DNA of 64,000 nucleotides from Streptomyces sp. MMBL 11-1 (GCF_028622875.1 NZ_CP117709.1:682001-746000); one strand, 5' to 3'. Shown: positions 34,006 to 43,066, counted from the first letter of the stretch. A program made the numbers and translations. The notes: a model not told the origin generated them from the letters alone.

Positions 34006-34947
34006 ATGTACGACCCGACACGGCTCGCGGCACTCGTGGCGGTCGCGGAGGCCGGATCGATCACCCGGGCCGCCGCCCGCCTGGGCTACACGGCGCCCGC
34101 GCTCTCCCAGCAGCTGGCCAAGCTGGAGCGGGAGGCGGGGGCGGCCCTGTTGGTGCGTCACCATCGCGGGGCGCGGCTGACGGCGGCGGGCGAGCTGCTG
34201 GCGGGCCGGGCCCGGCGGGTCCTGGACGAGCTGGACCAGGCGCGGCACGAGCTGGCGCGGCTGGCCGGACTCTCGGGTGGCAGGCTGCGGGTGGGGACGT
34301 TCACCACGGCCGGGATCCATCTGCTGCCGCCGGTCCTGAGTGCGTTCCGGCGCGCCCATCCGGAGGTCGAGCTGGCCGTCGCCGACTACGAACCGCCCGG
34401 CGGGATCGCCGCGGTGGTCGCGGGCGAGGTGGACCTCGCCCTGACCCATGCCTACGAACCGGCGACGGCCGGCCCCCCGCCGGTGGGCGTTCTCGTCGAA
34501 CCCCTGCTGGTCGAGGAGCTGGTGCTGGTCACCTCGGTGGGCCACCGGCTCTCCGAGGGCACCGGACGGCTGCCGGTCGGCGAGCTGGCGGGGCGGCCGC
34601 TGATCAGCAGCGCGCCCACCCATCCGCCCCGGCGCGGGGTCGAGAGGGCGCTCGCCGAGGCCGGGGCGACGCCCGCGGTGGTCTGCGAGTCACCCGGGTA
34701 CGCGCTGGTGTGCGCGCTGGTCAGCGCGGGTCTCGGGGTGGCGGTGGTGCCGGAGATGGTCGCCTCGATGGCGACGGCCCCGCTGTCGGTCCGGCGGCTG
34801 GAGCCCGCCTCGTTCCGCCGGACCATCTCGGTCGTGCACCGGGGCGACCGTTCGACCGCGGCGGCCGCGACGCTGCTCGCGCTGCTGCGCGGCGGTTTCG
34901 GCCGCGGGAGCACGGCCCCGTCCGCGAACCGGCCGTCGGCGGGCTGA
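34006..34947 (+). CDS. LysR-family transcriptional regulator
   Basis: This 313-residue activator has the LysR helix-turn-helix AGSITRAAARLGYTAPALSQ (about residues 16-35) and then QLAKLEREAGAALLVRH. The substrate-binding domain starts near residue 92 (LRVGTFTTAGIHLLPPVL). It probably senses the exported amino acid and activates the divergent lysE-type gene (inference from the pairing). ATG 34006 is the natural start, with AAAGGAACG just upstream. Confidence 0.85.
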   Translation: MYDPTRLAALVAVAEAGSITRAAARLGYTAPALSQQLAKLEREAGAALLVRHHRGARLTAAGELLAGRARRVLDELDQARHELARLAGLSGGRLRVGTFTTAGIHLLPPVLSAFRRAHPEVELAVADYEPPGGIAAVVAGEVDLALTHAYEPATAGPPPVGVLVEPLLVEELVLVTSVGHRLSEGTGRLPVGELAGRPLISSAPTHPPRRGVERALAEAGATPAVVCESPGYALVCALVSAGLGVAVVPEMVASMATAPLSVRRLEPASFRRTISVVHRGDRSTAAAATLLALLRGGFGRGSTAPSANRPSAG

Positions 34948-35004
34948 CCGGCACCTGTCCGATCAGCCCACGGGGCACCGGCGGGGCGGACCCCGGCCCC
35001 ACTG

Positions 35005-35508
35005 TCAGCGCTGCACCGGAACGCCCCAGGGGAGGGCGATCCAGACCGTCTTGCCGCCCTCGGCGGTCGGGGTCACCTGGAGCCGCCCGCCGCGCTCCTT
35101 GGCCAGCGCCCGGATGATGACCATGCCCCGGCCGTTGTCCTGCCGTACGGCGGCGGGCAGCCGCTGGGGCCAGCGGGGGTGACTGTCCGTGACACCGAGA
35201 TACAGCTCCTCGTCGCGTTCGAGGCGCAGATCCACGGTGAAGGTGGGTGACTGGCCGAACGTGTGCTGAACGGCGTTGGTGGCCAGCTCCGAGATGATCA
35301 GGCGGATGGTGTCGGCGAACTCGGTGTCTTCGGGCAGGCCCCACTGGGCCAGGGTCCTGGCGACATGTCTGCGGGCCGATGAGACCGACACCGGATCGGT
35401 CGGCAGAGTGACGGTTGCTTCCTGATGGTCTGCCATGGCGACGCCGTCCCTTTCCCGCCCTGGGCGACCGGCGGCCGGCCAGGATTGTGCTTCGCGCCAG
35501 ATTGCCAT
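35005..35508 (-). CDS. anti-sigma-like ATPase (HATPase_c) of a WhiJ-type cluster
   Basis: The 167-residue protein has a GHKL ATPase domain: IISELATNAVQHTFG (N-box), LYLGVTDSHPRWPQRLP (G1-like), and DNGRGMVIIRALAKERGG (G2 region). These serine kinase/anti-sigma-like proteins accompany DUF5753 regulators in Streptomyces. I chose ATG 35508, with AGGGAG 9 bases upstream; ATG 35436 (MADHQEATVTL) is a plausible shorter start. It is divergent from the XRE regulator across a 163-base gap that holds a palindrome. Confidence 0.75.
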   Translation of the reverse strand: MAIWREAQSWPAAGRPGRERDGVAMADHQEATVTLPTDPVSVSSARRHVARTLAQWGLPEDTEFADTIRLIISELATNAVQHTFGQSPTFTVDLRLERDEELYLGVTDSHPRWPQRLPAAVRQDNGRGMVIIRALAKERGGRLQVTPTAEGGKTVWIALPWGVPVQR

Positions 35509-35541
35509 TGATGCAGCTCCCTGTAACGGCGTTCGGCCAAG

Positions 35542-35551
35542 ATATGCATAT
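35542..35551. promoter_or_regulatory. palindrome ATATGCATAT in the ATPase/XRE divergent gap
   Basis: This perfect 10-bp AT-rich palindrome stands out in GC-rich DNA and is flanked by further symmetry (AGAT/ATCT-like). It is a candidate operator for the XRE/DUF5753 protein. Confidence 0.45.
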
Positions 35552-35671
35552 ATCTGTCGCTCGAAGCGGTGAATTCGGGGCTCTCGCGGCGTGGGCGGAC
35601 GGCACACTGACCCCTCTGCGGGCCGGTTCCGGTGACGGACCGGCCCTTCCCCACAGCAGAAGGAGACCCGC

Positions 35672-36526
35672 ATGCTGCACGGCCCCGTCGTCCGACGGCG
35701 CAAGCTCGGCGAGGAGCTGCGAAGTCTGCGCCACGCCTCCGGGCTGACCAGCCGGGACGCGGCGCGGCTGCTCGGCTGGCACCAGTCGAAGGTGAGCCGC
35801 ATCGAGACCGGCGCGAGCGGGGTGACGCCCGCCGACGTGTCACTGCTGCTGGACGTCTACGCGGTGCGCGACACCCAGTTGCGCTCCCTGCTCGAAGTCC
35901 TCGCGGGATCGGCGGGTGGCGGCGGTGCGGGCTGGTGGCACGCCTACCGGGGGCTGATCCCACCGCAGTACCGCGACTTCATCAGCCTGGAGTCGCAGGC
36001 CAGTACGGTCCGGACGCTGGAGACCTCGGTGGTACCGGGACTTCTCCAGACCGCGGGGTACGCACGGGCCGTGACCCGCGCCTCGCTGGACGGGTTACCG
36101 GCCGGCCGGCTCGACTCCCTGGTGGAGGTCCGGCTGACCCGCCAGCGGGTCCTGCGCGCGAACCCGCCGCTGCGCTTCACCGCCGTGCTGGACGAGGCGG
36201 TGCTCCACCGCGAGGTGGGCGGGCCGGAGGTGATGCGAGACCAGTTGCAGCATCTGCGACAGGTGGCCCAACTCCCGCATGTGCAGTTGCAGTTGCTGCC
36301 GTTCTCGGCCGGCGGCTATGTCGGCCTCACCGGCCCTTTCGTTATTTTCTCCTTTCCGAACATTTCTGATCTGGATGTGGTCGTTCTTGACCACTTGACG
36401 AGTAGCCTCTATCTGGAGCGGAAAGAAGACCTCGACGCGTACAGCTCGGCCTTCCGTTCCTTGCAGGCACACGCGCTGTCGCCAGAACGCTCGCTGGACC
36501 TCATCACCGAGATCGGACGCAGCTAA
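35672..36526 (+). CDS. XRE-family regulator with DUF5753 domain (WhiJ-like)
   Basis: This 284-residue regulator has an N-terminal XRE helix-turn-helix (LRHASGLTSRDAARLLGWHQ and then SKVSRIETG, about residues 18-47). The DUF5753 domain covers about residues 95-275 (LETSVVPGLLQTAGYARAV; FTAVLDEAVLHREVGG). Paralogues in Streptomyces control development in partnership with small DUF397 proteins. ATG 35672 has AGAAGGAG about 7 bases upstream. The DUF397 gene follows after 9 bases. Confidence 0.85.
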   Translation: MLHGPVVRRRKLGEELRSLRHASGLTSRDAARLLGWHQSKVSRIETGASGVTPADVSLLLDVYAVRDTQLRSLLEVLAGSAGGGGAGWWHAYRGLIPPQYRDFISLESQASTVRTLETSVVPGLLQTAGYARAVTRASLDGLPAGRLDSLVEVRLTRQRVLRANPPLRFTAVLDEAVLHREVGGPEVMRDQLQHLRQVAQLPHVQLQLLPFSAGGYVGLTGPFVIFSFPNISDLDVVVLDHLTSSLYLERKEDLDAYSSAFRSLQAHALSPERSLDLITEIGRS

Positions 36527-36535
36527 GGGGCCGCC

Positions 36536-36793
36536 ATGTCAGACCGTCTCCCACTGCCCGCCGCACCCCCGCGGTCAACCGCGCCGCCCGCTCCGCACTG
36601 GCGGCGCAGCAGCCACTCCACCGGGATGAACAACTGCGTGGAGACCGCGCGGTTCGGCGGCGCACTGCTCGCCGTACGCGACTCGAAGAACGTGGACCGA
36701 CCGCCGCTGCGCTTCTCGCCGGCGGCCTGGAGCACGTTCGTGGCCGGACTCGGCCCGCACGGAACCGGACCGCACGGAACCGGACCGCACTGA
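36536..36793 (+). CDS. DUF397 protein with a PHGTG repeat tail
   Basis: The 85-residue partner of the preceding regulator has the DUF397 core [17 protein letters not shown], then [26 protein letters not shown] (split here as the conserved RDSK and W-x-F positions). The tail reads [13 protein letters not shown], encoded by a 15-bp tandem repeat. The stop TGA is a one-base variant of GGA in the third repeat unit. Possible role: modulating DNA binding of the DUF5753 protein. Confidence 0.8.
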   Translation: MSDRLPLPAAPPRSTAPPAPHWRRSSHSTGMNNCVETARFGGALLAVRDSKNVDRPPLRFSPAAWSTFVAGLGPHGTGPHGTGPH

Positions 36794-36826
36794 ACCGGTT
36801 CGCACGGATCCGGTTCGCACCGGATC
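36755..36826 (+). repeat. 15-bp tandem repeat, about 5 copies, across the DUF397 stop codon
   Basis: Units CCGCACGGAACCGGA at 36755 and 36770 are identical. Diverging units start at 36785, 36800 and 36815. The period is 5 codons, so unit changes stay in frame. Unit 3 has GGA changed to TGA, giving the stop. Confidence 0.8.
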
Positions 36827-37985
36827 AGCTGACCCGGGCGTCCGCCTGCCGGGGAGCGGTGGCCAGGACCGTGGCCACCGCGGTCGCGATCTGCTCCTCG
36901 GTCAGGTCGGCCCGCGCCGTCAGCCGCAGCCGCGAGACGCCGTCCGGTACCGACGGCGGGCGGAAGCAGCCCACCGCCATCCCGGCCGCCCGGCAGTCGG
37001 CCGCCCAGCGCACCGCCGCGTCCGCCGAGGGCGCCCGGACGGAGACGACGGCAGCGTCGGGCCGGACCGTCCTCAGCTCCGCGGCGGTGAACCGGGTGAA
37101 CAGCGCGGTGGCCACCTCCCGGGCGCGGTCGGCCCGTTCGGGCTCCCGGCGCAGCACCCCGAGGGCGCCGAGCGCGCCGCCCACCGCCGCCGGGGCGAGT
37201 CCGGTGTCGAAGATGAACGTACGGGCCGTGTTGACCAGGTGGTCGATGACCCGGGCGGGGCCCAGGACCGCCCCGCCCTGACTGCCGAGGGACTTGGACA
37301 GGGTGAGCGTGGCCACGATCCCGTCGCCGCCCGCCAGCCGGGCCGCGGCGAGCGCGCCGCGGCCGCCGGCGCCCAGCACTCCGAGGCCGTGGGCGTCGTC
37401 GACCAGCAGGGCGGCGTTCGCGGAGCGACAGACCTCGGCCAGTCCGGGGAGCGGGGCGGCGTCGCCGTCGACGGAGAACACCGAGTCGGTGACCGCGAGG
37501 GCCCGCCCGTCGTGCGCCCGCAGGGCCTTCCCGAACGCCTCCGGGTCGGCATGGGCGACGACGGCGGTCTCGGCGCGGGAGAGCCGGCAACCGTCCACGA
37601 TCGAGGCGTGGTTGCCCGCGTCGGAGACGATGAGCGAGCCGTGCCCGGTCAGCGCGGTCAGCGCGGCGAGATTGGCCGCGTACCCGGAGGAGAACACGAG
37701 GGCCGCCTCGAAACCGCAGAACGCGGCGAGCTCCCGTTCGAGTTCGGCATGCAGGGCGGTGGAGCCGGTGACCAGGCGCGACCCGGTCGCTCCGGCGCCC
37801 CACCGCCGCGCGGCGGCGGCCGCGGCGGCCGTGACCTCCGGATGCCGGGTGAGGCCCAGATAGTCGTTGCTCGCGAGGTCCAGCAGCTCCGGCTCGGCGC
37901 CGCGCGGACGCAGGGCGCGTACGAGTCCGGCGGCGGCCCGGCCGCGGGCCTCGGCGTCGATCCAGTCGAACGGGGCGAAGGACAT
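36825..37985 (-). CDS. bioF: 8-amino-7-oxononanoate synthase
   Basis: This 386-residue PLP enzyme condenses pimeloyl thioester with alanine in biotin synthesis. The motifs are [17 protein letters not shown] near the N-terminus, [34 protein letters not shown] (Asp contacting the PLP ring) and [13 protein letters not shown] (Schiff-base Lys near residue 229). ATG 37985 has GGGGA about 9 bases upstream; residues encoded upstream to 38069 are not family-like. It is divergent from bioB-bioA-bioD. Confidence 0.93.
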   Translation of the reverse strand: MSFAPFDWIDAEARGRAAAGLVRALRPRGAEPELLDLASNDYLGLTRHPEVTAAAAAAARRWGAGATGSRLVTGSTALHAELERELAAFCGFEAALVFSSGYAANLAALTALTGHGSLIVSDAGNHASIVDGCRLSRAETAVVAHADPEAFGKALRAHDGRALAVTDSVFSVDGDAAPLPGLAEVCRSANAALLVDDAHGLGVLGAGGRGALAAARLAGGDGIVATLTLSKSLGSQGGAVLGPARVIDHLVNTARTFIFDTGLAPAAVGGALGALGVLRREPERADRAREVATALFTRFTAAELRTVRPDAAVVSVRAPSADAAVRWAADCRAAGMAVGCFRPPSVPDGVSRLRLTARADLTEEQIATAVATVLATAPRQADARVS

Positions 37986-38098
37986 GGGGCGGTCCCCTTG
38001 GGTAGGCGGGCCATCGGCGGGCGGCTCCGCGCGGACGGTCCGGTGCGGAGTCCCTTTGTAGGCAGCCAACAGACCCTAGCCGGGTGCGCAGCAGGTCA

Positions 38099-38120
38099 GG
38101 GTGTGGCAATACACACACCC
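38099..38120. promoter_or_regulatory. inverted repeat in the bioF/bioB divergent gap
   Basis: GGGTGTG (38099-38105) and CACACCC (38114-38120) are perfect inverted copies with an 8-base spacer GCAATACA. It is 114 bases from bioF and 67 from bioB, a good place for shared control of biotin synthesis. It does not match a site I know for BirA or BioQ. Confidence 0.5.
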
Positions 38121-38186
38121 TCGCACGGGTCTCCTGTCTGGTTCCTCCTTGGCTGGAGGCGGTGCCGTAAGCGAGGATCATCTTCC

Positions 38187-39458
38187 ATGGACCTGCTGAA
38201 CACGCTGGTGGACAAGGGACTGCGGCGCGAACTGCCGACCCGCGAAGAAGCGCTCGCCGTACTGGCGACCTCCGACGACGAGCTGCTCGACGTGGTGGCC
38301 GCCGCCGGGAAGGTGCGCCGTCAGTGGTTCGGGCGGCGCGTCAAGCTCAACTACCTGGTCAACCTCAAGTCGGGGCTCTGCCCCGAGGACTGCTCCTACT
38401 GCTCGCAGCGGCTCGGCTCGAAGGCCGGGATCCTCAAGTACACCTGGCTGAAGCCGGACGAGGCGTCCAGGGCCGCCGCCGCCGGAGTGGCGGGCGGCGC
38501 CAAGCGGGTCTGCCTGGTCGCGAGCGGGCGCGGCCCGACGGACCGGGACGTCGACCGGGTCTCGAAGACCATCGAGGCGATCAAGGAGGAGAACGAGGGC
38601 ATCGAGGTCTGCGCCTGCCTCGGTCTTCTCTCCGACGGGCAGGCCGACCGGCTGCGTTCGGCGGGCGCCGACGCGTACAACCACAACCTCAACACGTCCG
38701 AGGAGACGTACGGGGCGATCACCACCACCCACACGTACGCGGACCGGGTGGAGACCGTGCAGCAGGCCCAGGCCGCCGGGCTCTCGGCGTGTTCCGGGCT
38801 GATCGCCGGGATGGGCGAGAGCGACAAGGACCTGGTCGACGTCGTGTTCGCGCTGCGGGACCTGGACCCGGACTCGGTGCCGGTGAACTTCCTGATCCCG
38901 TTCGAGGGAACACCGCTCGCCAAGGAGTGGAACCTCACCCCGCAGCGCTGCCTGCGCATTCTGGCGATGGTCCGCTTCGTCTGCCCCGACGTCGAAGTGC
39001 GGCTCGCGGGGGGCCGTGAGGTGCACCTGCGCTCGATGCAGCCACTGGCGCTCCACCTGGTCAACTCCATCTTCCTGGGCGACTACCTGACGAGCGAGGG
39101 CCAGGCCGGCCAGACCGACCTGGACATGATCGCGGACGCCGGTTTCGAGGTGGAGGGCGCGGGCACGACGACGCTGCCGCGTCACCGGGCCGACGCCCTC
39201 GGCGGCTGCGGCACGCAGGACGCCACGGCGGGGGCCGGCTGCGGATCGCACGACACCGCCGGAACCGCGGGCTGCGGTTCCCACGGAGGCGGCGGGGGCT
39301 GCGGGCCGTGCGGTGGCCACGGGGAGCAGGAGCAGGAGCCGGTGGGCGCCGCGGAGAGCGCGACGGCTTCGCGTACGGACGCCAACGGAGCGGCCCGCAC
39401 CGATCTGGTGGCGGTCCGCCGTCGCGGTGCGGGAACGGACCTCGCGCCCAATGCCTGA
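38187..39458 (+). CDS. bioB: biotin synthase with a Cys/Gly/His-rich C-terminal tail
   Basis: This radical-SAM enzyme inserts sulfur into dethiobiotin. It is 423 residues, against about 320-350 for typical BioB. The SAM cluster motif is CPEDCSYC (about residues 66-73), followed by [31 protein letters not shown] and [13 protein letters not shown]. The final 85 or so residues are an unusual tail with repeated GCG-x-H segments ([38 protein letters not shown]), which could hold metal or an Fe-S cluster. ATG 38187 gives the family start. It overlaps bioA by 8 bases. Confidence 0.93.
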   Translation: MDLLNTLVDKGLRRELPTREEALAVLATSDDELLDVVAAAGKVRRQWFGRRVKLNYLVNLKSGLCPEDCSYCSQRLGSKAGILKYTWLKPDEASRAAAAGVAGGAKRVCLVASGRGPTDRDVDRVSKTIEAIKEENEGIEVCACLGLLSDGQADRLRSAGADAYNHNLNTSEETYGAITTTHTYADRVETVQQAQAAGLSACSGLIAGMGESDKDLVDVVFALRDLDPDSVPVNFLIPFEGTPLAKEWNLTPQRCLRILAMVRFVCPDVEVRLAGGREVHLRSMQPLALHLVNSIFLGDYLTSEGQAGQTDLDMIADAGFEVEGAGTTTLPRHRADALGGCGTQDATAGAGCGSHDTAGTAGCGSHGGGGGCGPCGGHGEQEQEPVGAAESATASRTDANGAARTDLVAVRRRGAGTDLAPNA

Positions 39459-40803
39459 AGCACCTGCCGCCGAGGTCACCGGGCACTCCGGGCCCGCGGC
39501 TCCGAAGCCGTACGCCCCCGACGAACTGCGGGCACTGGACCGCGCGCACGTCTGGCACCCGTACGGTCCGATGCCGGGCCGTCAGGAGCCGCTGGTCGTG
39601 GAGTCGGCCTCCGGCGTACGGCTCCGGCTCGCCGAACCCGTCGAGGGGCAGCGCGAGCTGGTGGACGGCATGTCCTCCTGGTGGTCGGCGGTGCACGGCT
39701 ACAACCACCCGGTCCTCAACGAGGCCGCGCGCGGCCAGCTGGACCGGATGAGCCATGTGATGTTCGGCGGGCTCACCCATGAGCCCGCGGTCCGGCTGGC
39801 GACCCGGCTGGTGGAGATCACCCCCGGGCCGCTCCAGCACGTCTTCCTCGCCGACTCGGGGTCCGTCTCCGTGGAGGTCGCGGTCAAGATGTGCCTCCAG
39901 TTCTGGCGTTCGCTCGGGCGTCCGTCCAAGCAACGGCTGCTGACCTGGCGCGGGGGCTATCACGGGGACACCTGGCAGCCGATGTCGGTGTGCGACCCGG
40001 AGGGCGGAATGCACGGGCTGTGGTCGGGGGCCCTGCCCCGGCAGGTCTTCGCCGACGCCCCGCCGGACGGTTTCGACGCCGAGCCGGACCCGGCCTACGT
40101 GACGCGTCTGCGGGAGCTGATCGCCGAGCACGCCCACGAGCTCGCCGCGGTCATCGTGGAGCCGGTGGTACAGGGGGCCGGCGGGATGCGGTTCCACTCC
40201 CCCGCCTATCTGCGGGTGCTGCGCGAGGCCTGCGACGCGTACGACGTGCTGCTGGTCCTCGACGAGATCGCGACCGGTTTCGGGCGTACGGGCAAGCTCT
40301 TCGCCGCCGGGCACGCCGGGATCTCGCCGGATGTCATGTGCGTCGGCAAGGCCTTGACCGGTGGTTATCTCACGATGGCGGCGACGCTGTGCACCACCCG
40401 GGTGGCCGAGGGCATCTCCAGCGGCGACGTTCCGGTGCTGGCGCACGGACCGACGTTCATGGGCAACCCGCTGGCCGCGTCGGTGGCCTCGGCCTCCGTG
40501 GACCTGCTGCTCGGCCAGGACTGGGAGGGCGAGGTGGCGCGGATCGGCGCGGGCCTGCGCTCCGGGCTCGGGCGCGCCGCGGACCTCGCCGGAGTGGTGG
40601 ACGTACGCGTCCTGGGCGCGATCGGGGTCGTCCAGCTCGACCACGAGGTGGACATGGCGGCGGCGACCCGCGCGGCCGTGCGCGAGGGCGTCTGGCTGCG
40701 GCCGTTCCGCGATCTCGTCTACACGATGCCGCCGTACGTCACGGGGGACGAGGACGTGGCGCGGATCTGCCGGGCCGTGTGCGCCGCGGCACGGGAGGGC
40801 TGA
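39451..40803 (+). CDS. bioA: adenosylmethionine-8-amino-7-oxononanoate aminotransferase
   Basis: This 450-residue PLP class-III aminotransferase converts the BioF product to 7,8-diaminopelargonate with S-adenosylmethionine as amino donor. The sequence shows VWHPYGPM and [16 protein letters not shown] near the N-terminus, [13 protein letters not shown] (about residue 131), [16 protein letters not shown] (PLP Asp), and [17 protein letters not shown] (Schiff-base Lys). ATG 39451 overlaps the bioB stop, implying coupled translation. bioD follows after 6 bases. Confidence 0.95.
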   Translation: MPEAPAAEVTGHSGPAAPKPYAPDELRALDRAHVWHPYGPMPGRQEPLVVESASGVRLRLAEPVEGQRELVDGMSSWWSAVHGYNHPVLNEAARGQLDRMSHVMFGGLTHEPAVRLATRLVEITPGPLQHVFLADSGSVSVEVAVKMCLQFWRSLGRPSKQRLLTWRGGYHGDTWQPMSVCDPEGGMHGLWSGALPRQVFADAPPDGFDAEPDPAYVTRLRELIAEHAHELAAVIVEPVVQGAGGMRFHSPAYLRVLREACDAYDVLLVLDEIATGFGRTGKLFAAGHAGISPDVMCVGKALTGGYLTMAATLCTTRVAEGISSGDVPVLAHGPTFMGNPLAASVASASVDLLLGQDWEGEVARIGAGLRSGLGRAADLAGVVDVRVLGAIGVVQLDHEVDMAAATRAAVREGVWLRPFRDLVYTMPPYVTGDEDVARICRAVCAAAREG

Positions 40804-40809
40804 GCCGGT

Positions 40810-41502
40810 ATGTCGACGATCCTGGTGGTGTCCGGTACGGGCACGGAGATCGGCAAGACGGTGGTGACCGCCGCCGTGGCGGCCACCGCGCGGGGCCGCG
40901 GGGTCGCGGTGCTCAAGCCCGCGCAGACCGGGCTCGGCCCCGGGGAGCCGGGCGATGCCGCCGAGGCCGCGCGCCTGGCGGGGAGCCATGTGACGGCGGT
41001 CGAACTGGCCCGATTTCCGGAGCCGTTGGCTCCGGCCACGGCCGCCCGGCGGGCGGGGCTCGCGCCCGTGCGGCCGTACGAGGTCGCCGAGGCCGCGGAG
41101 AAGCTGGCCACCGAGCACGACCTCGTGCTGGTGGAGGGTGCGGGCGGGCTGCTCGTACGGTTCGACGACGAGGGCGGCACGCTCGCGGACGCGGCCCGTC
41201 TGCTGTCCGCGCCGGTACTGCTGGTGGCCCCCGCGGGCCTGGGCACGCTGAACGCCACCGCGCTGACGGCCGAGGCGCTGCGGAACCGGGGGCTGAGCTG
41301 CCGGGGCGTCGTGATCGGCAGCATGCCTGCGGAGCCTGACCTCGCGTCCCGCTGCAACATCGAGGACCTGCCGGTGGTGGCCGGTGCACCCCTGCTCGGC
41401 GCGGTACCGGCCGGCGCGGGTTCGCTGCCGGGCGCCGTCTTCGCGGCGCGCGCGCCGGGCTGGCTGGCTCCGGAGCTCGGAGGGACCTGGGCCACGCGCT
41501 GA
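40810..41502 (+). CDS. bioD: dethiobiotin synthetase
   Basis: This 230-residue ATP-dependent carboxylase closes the ureido ring. It has an N-terminal P-loop [17 protein letters not shown] (residues 6-22), [17 protein letters not shown], and [14 protein letters not shown] (about residues 109-122). It is the last gene of the bioB-A-D unit. Together with bioF it supplies the last four steps of biotin synthesis; no bioC or bioH is seen here. Confidence 0.95.
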   Translation: MSTILVVSGTGTEIGKTVVTAAVAATARGRGVAVLKPAQTGLGPGEPGDAAEAARLAGSHVTAVELARFPEPLAPATAARRAGLAPVRPYEVAEAAEKLATEHDLVLVEGAGGLLVRFDDEGGTLADAARLLSAPVLLVAPAGLGTLNATALTAEALRNRGLSCRGVVIGSMPAEPDLASRCNIEDLPVVAGAPLLGAVPAGAGSLPGAVFAARAPGWLAPELGGTWATR

Positions 41503-41628
41503 CGGGGCCCGCCGAGGGGCGTTCGGGCGGCCTCGATGATTCCCGCCGGGGCGATCCGGGGGAGAATCGTGGAGGAACGTCACGTCCGCCCCTCACGCGT
41601 CACGTCCACTCCTCAGCGGAGGTCCGTC

Positions 41629-42309
41629 ATGCAGCCGCGCAGCAGGAAGCTTCCCCGGGACGCCGTGCACCACCCGGTCTTCGCCCGCTTCTACGCACGG
41701 GTGAGCGTGACCGCCGACCGGAAGGGCGGCATCGCCGCGTACCGCGAGGAGCTTCTGTCGGGGCTCTCCGGCCGGGTCATCGAGATCGGCGCCGGGAACG
41801 GGCTGAACTTCGCCCACTACCCCGGTGCCGTCTCGGAGGTCGTGGCGCTGGAGCCGGAACGCTCGCTGCGGCAGCTCGCCGCCCGCTCCGCCCTGCGCGC
41901 GGAGGTGCCGGTGGATGTGGTGCCGGGGGCGGCCGAGGCGTTGCCGGTCAAGAGCGAGGCCTTCGACGGGGCGGTGGCGTCCCTGGTCCTGTGCACCGTA
42001 CGGGATGTGCCCCGGGCGCTCGCCGAGATCAAACGGGTCCTGCGGCCGGGCGGCGAACTGCGGTTCTTCGAGCACGGGACCGCGCCGGGCGGCCGGGCGC
42101 TGGCCACCGCGCAGCGGGTGGCCGACCGGACCCTGTGGCCGCTCCTCTTCGGCGGCTGCCACACGGCCCGGGACCCGCTGGCCGCGATCGCGGCGGCGGG
42201 CTTCGAGATGGGCGCGTACCGCAGGCTGCGGATCCCGGAGACGGGCCTCCAGGTGCCCTCCTCCCCGTGTGTCCTGGGCGTGGCGCGCAAGCCGTTCACC
42301 GAGGACTGA
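41629..42309 (+). CDS. class I SAM-dependent methyltransferase
   Basis: This 226-residue methyltransferase has motif I VIEIGAGNGLNFAHYP (about residues 46-61), an acidic residue after ALEPERS (motif II), and LPVKSEAFDGAVASLVLCTV plus EIKRVLRPGGELRFFEHG (post-I and motif III). It resembles UbiE/METTL7-like enzymes; the substrate is unknown. ATG 41629 has GGAGG about 7 bases upstream. It follows bioD by 126 bases and is probably a separate unit. Confidence 0.8.
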   Translation: MQPRSRKLPRDAVHHPVFARFYARVSVTADRKGGIAAYREELLSGLSGRVIEIGAGNGLNFAHYPGAVSEVVALEPERSLRQLAARSALRAEVPVDVVPGAAEALPVKSEAFDGAVASLVLCTVRDVPRALAEIKRVLRPGGELRFFEHGTAPGGRALATAQRVADRTLWPLLFGGCHTARDPLAAIAAAGFEMGAYRRLRIPETGLQVPSSPCVLGVARKPFTED

Positions 42310-42379
42310 GGACGGAGCCGGATCGCGAGGTGGTGCGCCCGGTCAGCCGTGGCGCGCTCTGCCCGGTCTGCCGCGGGGC

Positions 42380-42432
42380 GTTCCGCCGGGCCTGGCGTGG
42401 ATGTTCCGCCGGGCCTGGCGTGGGGTGTTCCG
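42380..42432 (+). repeat. 23-bp tandem repeat (2.3 copies)
   Basis: Units 42380-42402 and 42403-42425 differ only at the last two bases, and a partial third follows. The repeat is non-coding, between the methyltransferase and the Fic-like gene. Confidence 0.7.
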
Positions 42433-42440
42433 CCCGTGTC

Positions 42441-42812
42441 TCATACGCTCCACCGCCGCAGCTCGTCGGCGATGGCCCGCACGTCCGCCTTGCCCTGCTT
42501 CACGAGCAGCGCCAGATCGCGGACCTGCTCGGGCGAGGTGATGACCTTGAGCCCGGAGGCGACGAGGTAGCCGTACGCGACGGCCGAGGCGAACATCGCG
42601 TTGGAGTGTTCGAGTGCGGGCACATGCAGCAGCAGCTGCAACAGGGCGGCCGCCCGTGCGTGCGGGTCGCTGTAGACCGCGCTGCCGAAGATCTCCGCGT
42701 CGTGCCGTGCGACAGCGGCGACGAGCGCACCCCAGTCGACGACCTGCGGGTCTCCGGGCGTCTTGTGCTCGGCGACCATGAGCAACCAGGAAAGGTCGAT
42801 CCGAAGATTCAA
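42441..42812 (-). CDS. degenerate Fic-like toxin component
   Basis: This 123-residue protein is of the type annotated in Streptomyces as a Fic/Doc-family toxin (recollection). The catalytic-loop position, normally HPFxxGNGR, reads HVPALEHSNAMF (about residues 77-88). It keeps the His and Asn but loses both glycines and the terminal Arg, so AMP- or phospho-transfer seems unlikely. The start TTG 42812 overlaps the antitoxin stop in TTGA, so the two genes are translationally coupled. Confidence 0.65.
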   Translation of the reverse strand: MNLRIDLSWLLMVAEHKTPGDPQVVDWGALVAAVARHDAEIFGSAVYSDPHARAAALLQLLLHVPALEHSNAMFASAVAYGYLVASGLKVITSPEQVRDLALLVKQGKADVRAIADELRRWSV

Positions 42813-43036
42813 CGGGTGCCTTCGCGCTCCGGGCCGAACTCCTCGGCGAACACCGACTCGTACTGCTTCATGAAGTCGGCCGCGGCCTCGACGAAGGTGT
42901 GTCCCACCTCGCCCGCGTCCTGCTGGACGAGTTCCTCTATGTAGCGGTTCACGCTCATCCCCCTCTGGAGCGCGCGCTGTCGCGCGGCCTCGGCGGTGGC
43001 CTCGTCCACTCGAACGTTCAGCTGTGTCTTGGGCAC
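42809..43036 (-). CDS. ribbon-helix-helix antitoxin
   Basis: The 75-residue protein begins MPKTQLNVRVDEATAEAARQ, then RALQRGMSVNRYIEELVQQD, a MetJ/Arc-type ribbon-helix-helix fold. The acidic tail (KQYESVFAEEFGPERE) would bind the partner. GTG 43036 is the first gene of the pair, and palindromes centred on CTAG lie just upstream, fitting autorepression. Confidence 0.8.
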   Translation of the reverse strand: MPKTQLNVRVDEATAEAARQRALQRGMSVNRYIEELVQQDAGEVGHTFVEAAADFMKQYESVFAEEFGPEREGTR

Positions 43037-43043
43037 CCGACCA

Positions 43044-43066
43044 CGCTAGCGCGGCCGTGCTAGCAC
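43044..43066. promoter_or_regulatory. paired CTAG-centred palindromes upstream of the RHH antitoxin
   Basis: CGCTAGCG (43044-43051) and GTGCTAGCAC (43057-43066) are perfect palindromes with centres 14 bases apart, 8-30 bases before the antitoxin start. This is a likely operator for the RHH dimer pair. Confidence 0.55.

Noticed and set aside
39061..41583. 840-codon minus-strand frame opposite bioB-bioA-bioD
   Set aside because: It is out-of-frame Arg/Gly/Pro-rich sequence; the biotin enzymes on the plus strand are complete.
42361..42440. Possible CRISPR-like array
   Set aside because: It is only two direct units with no spacers; a plain tandem duplication. No CRISPR repeats or cas genes were found anywhere.
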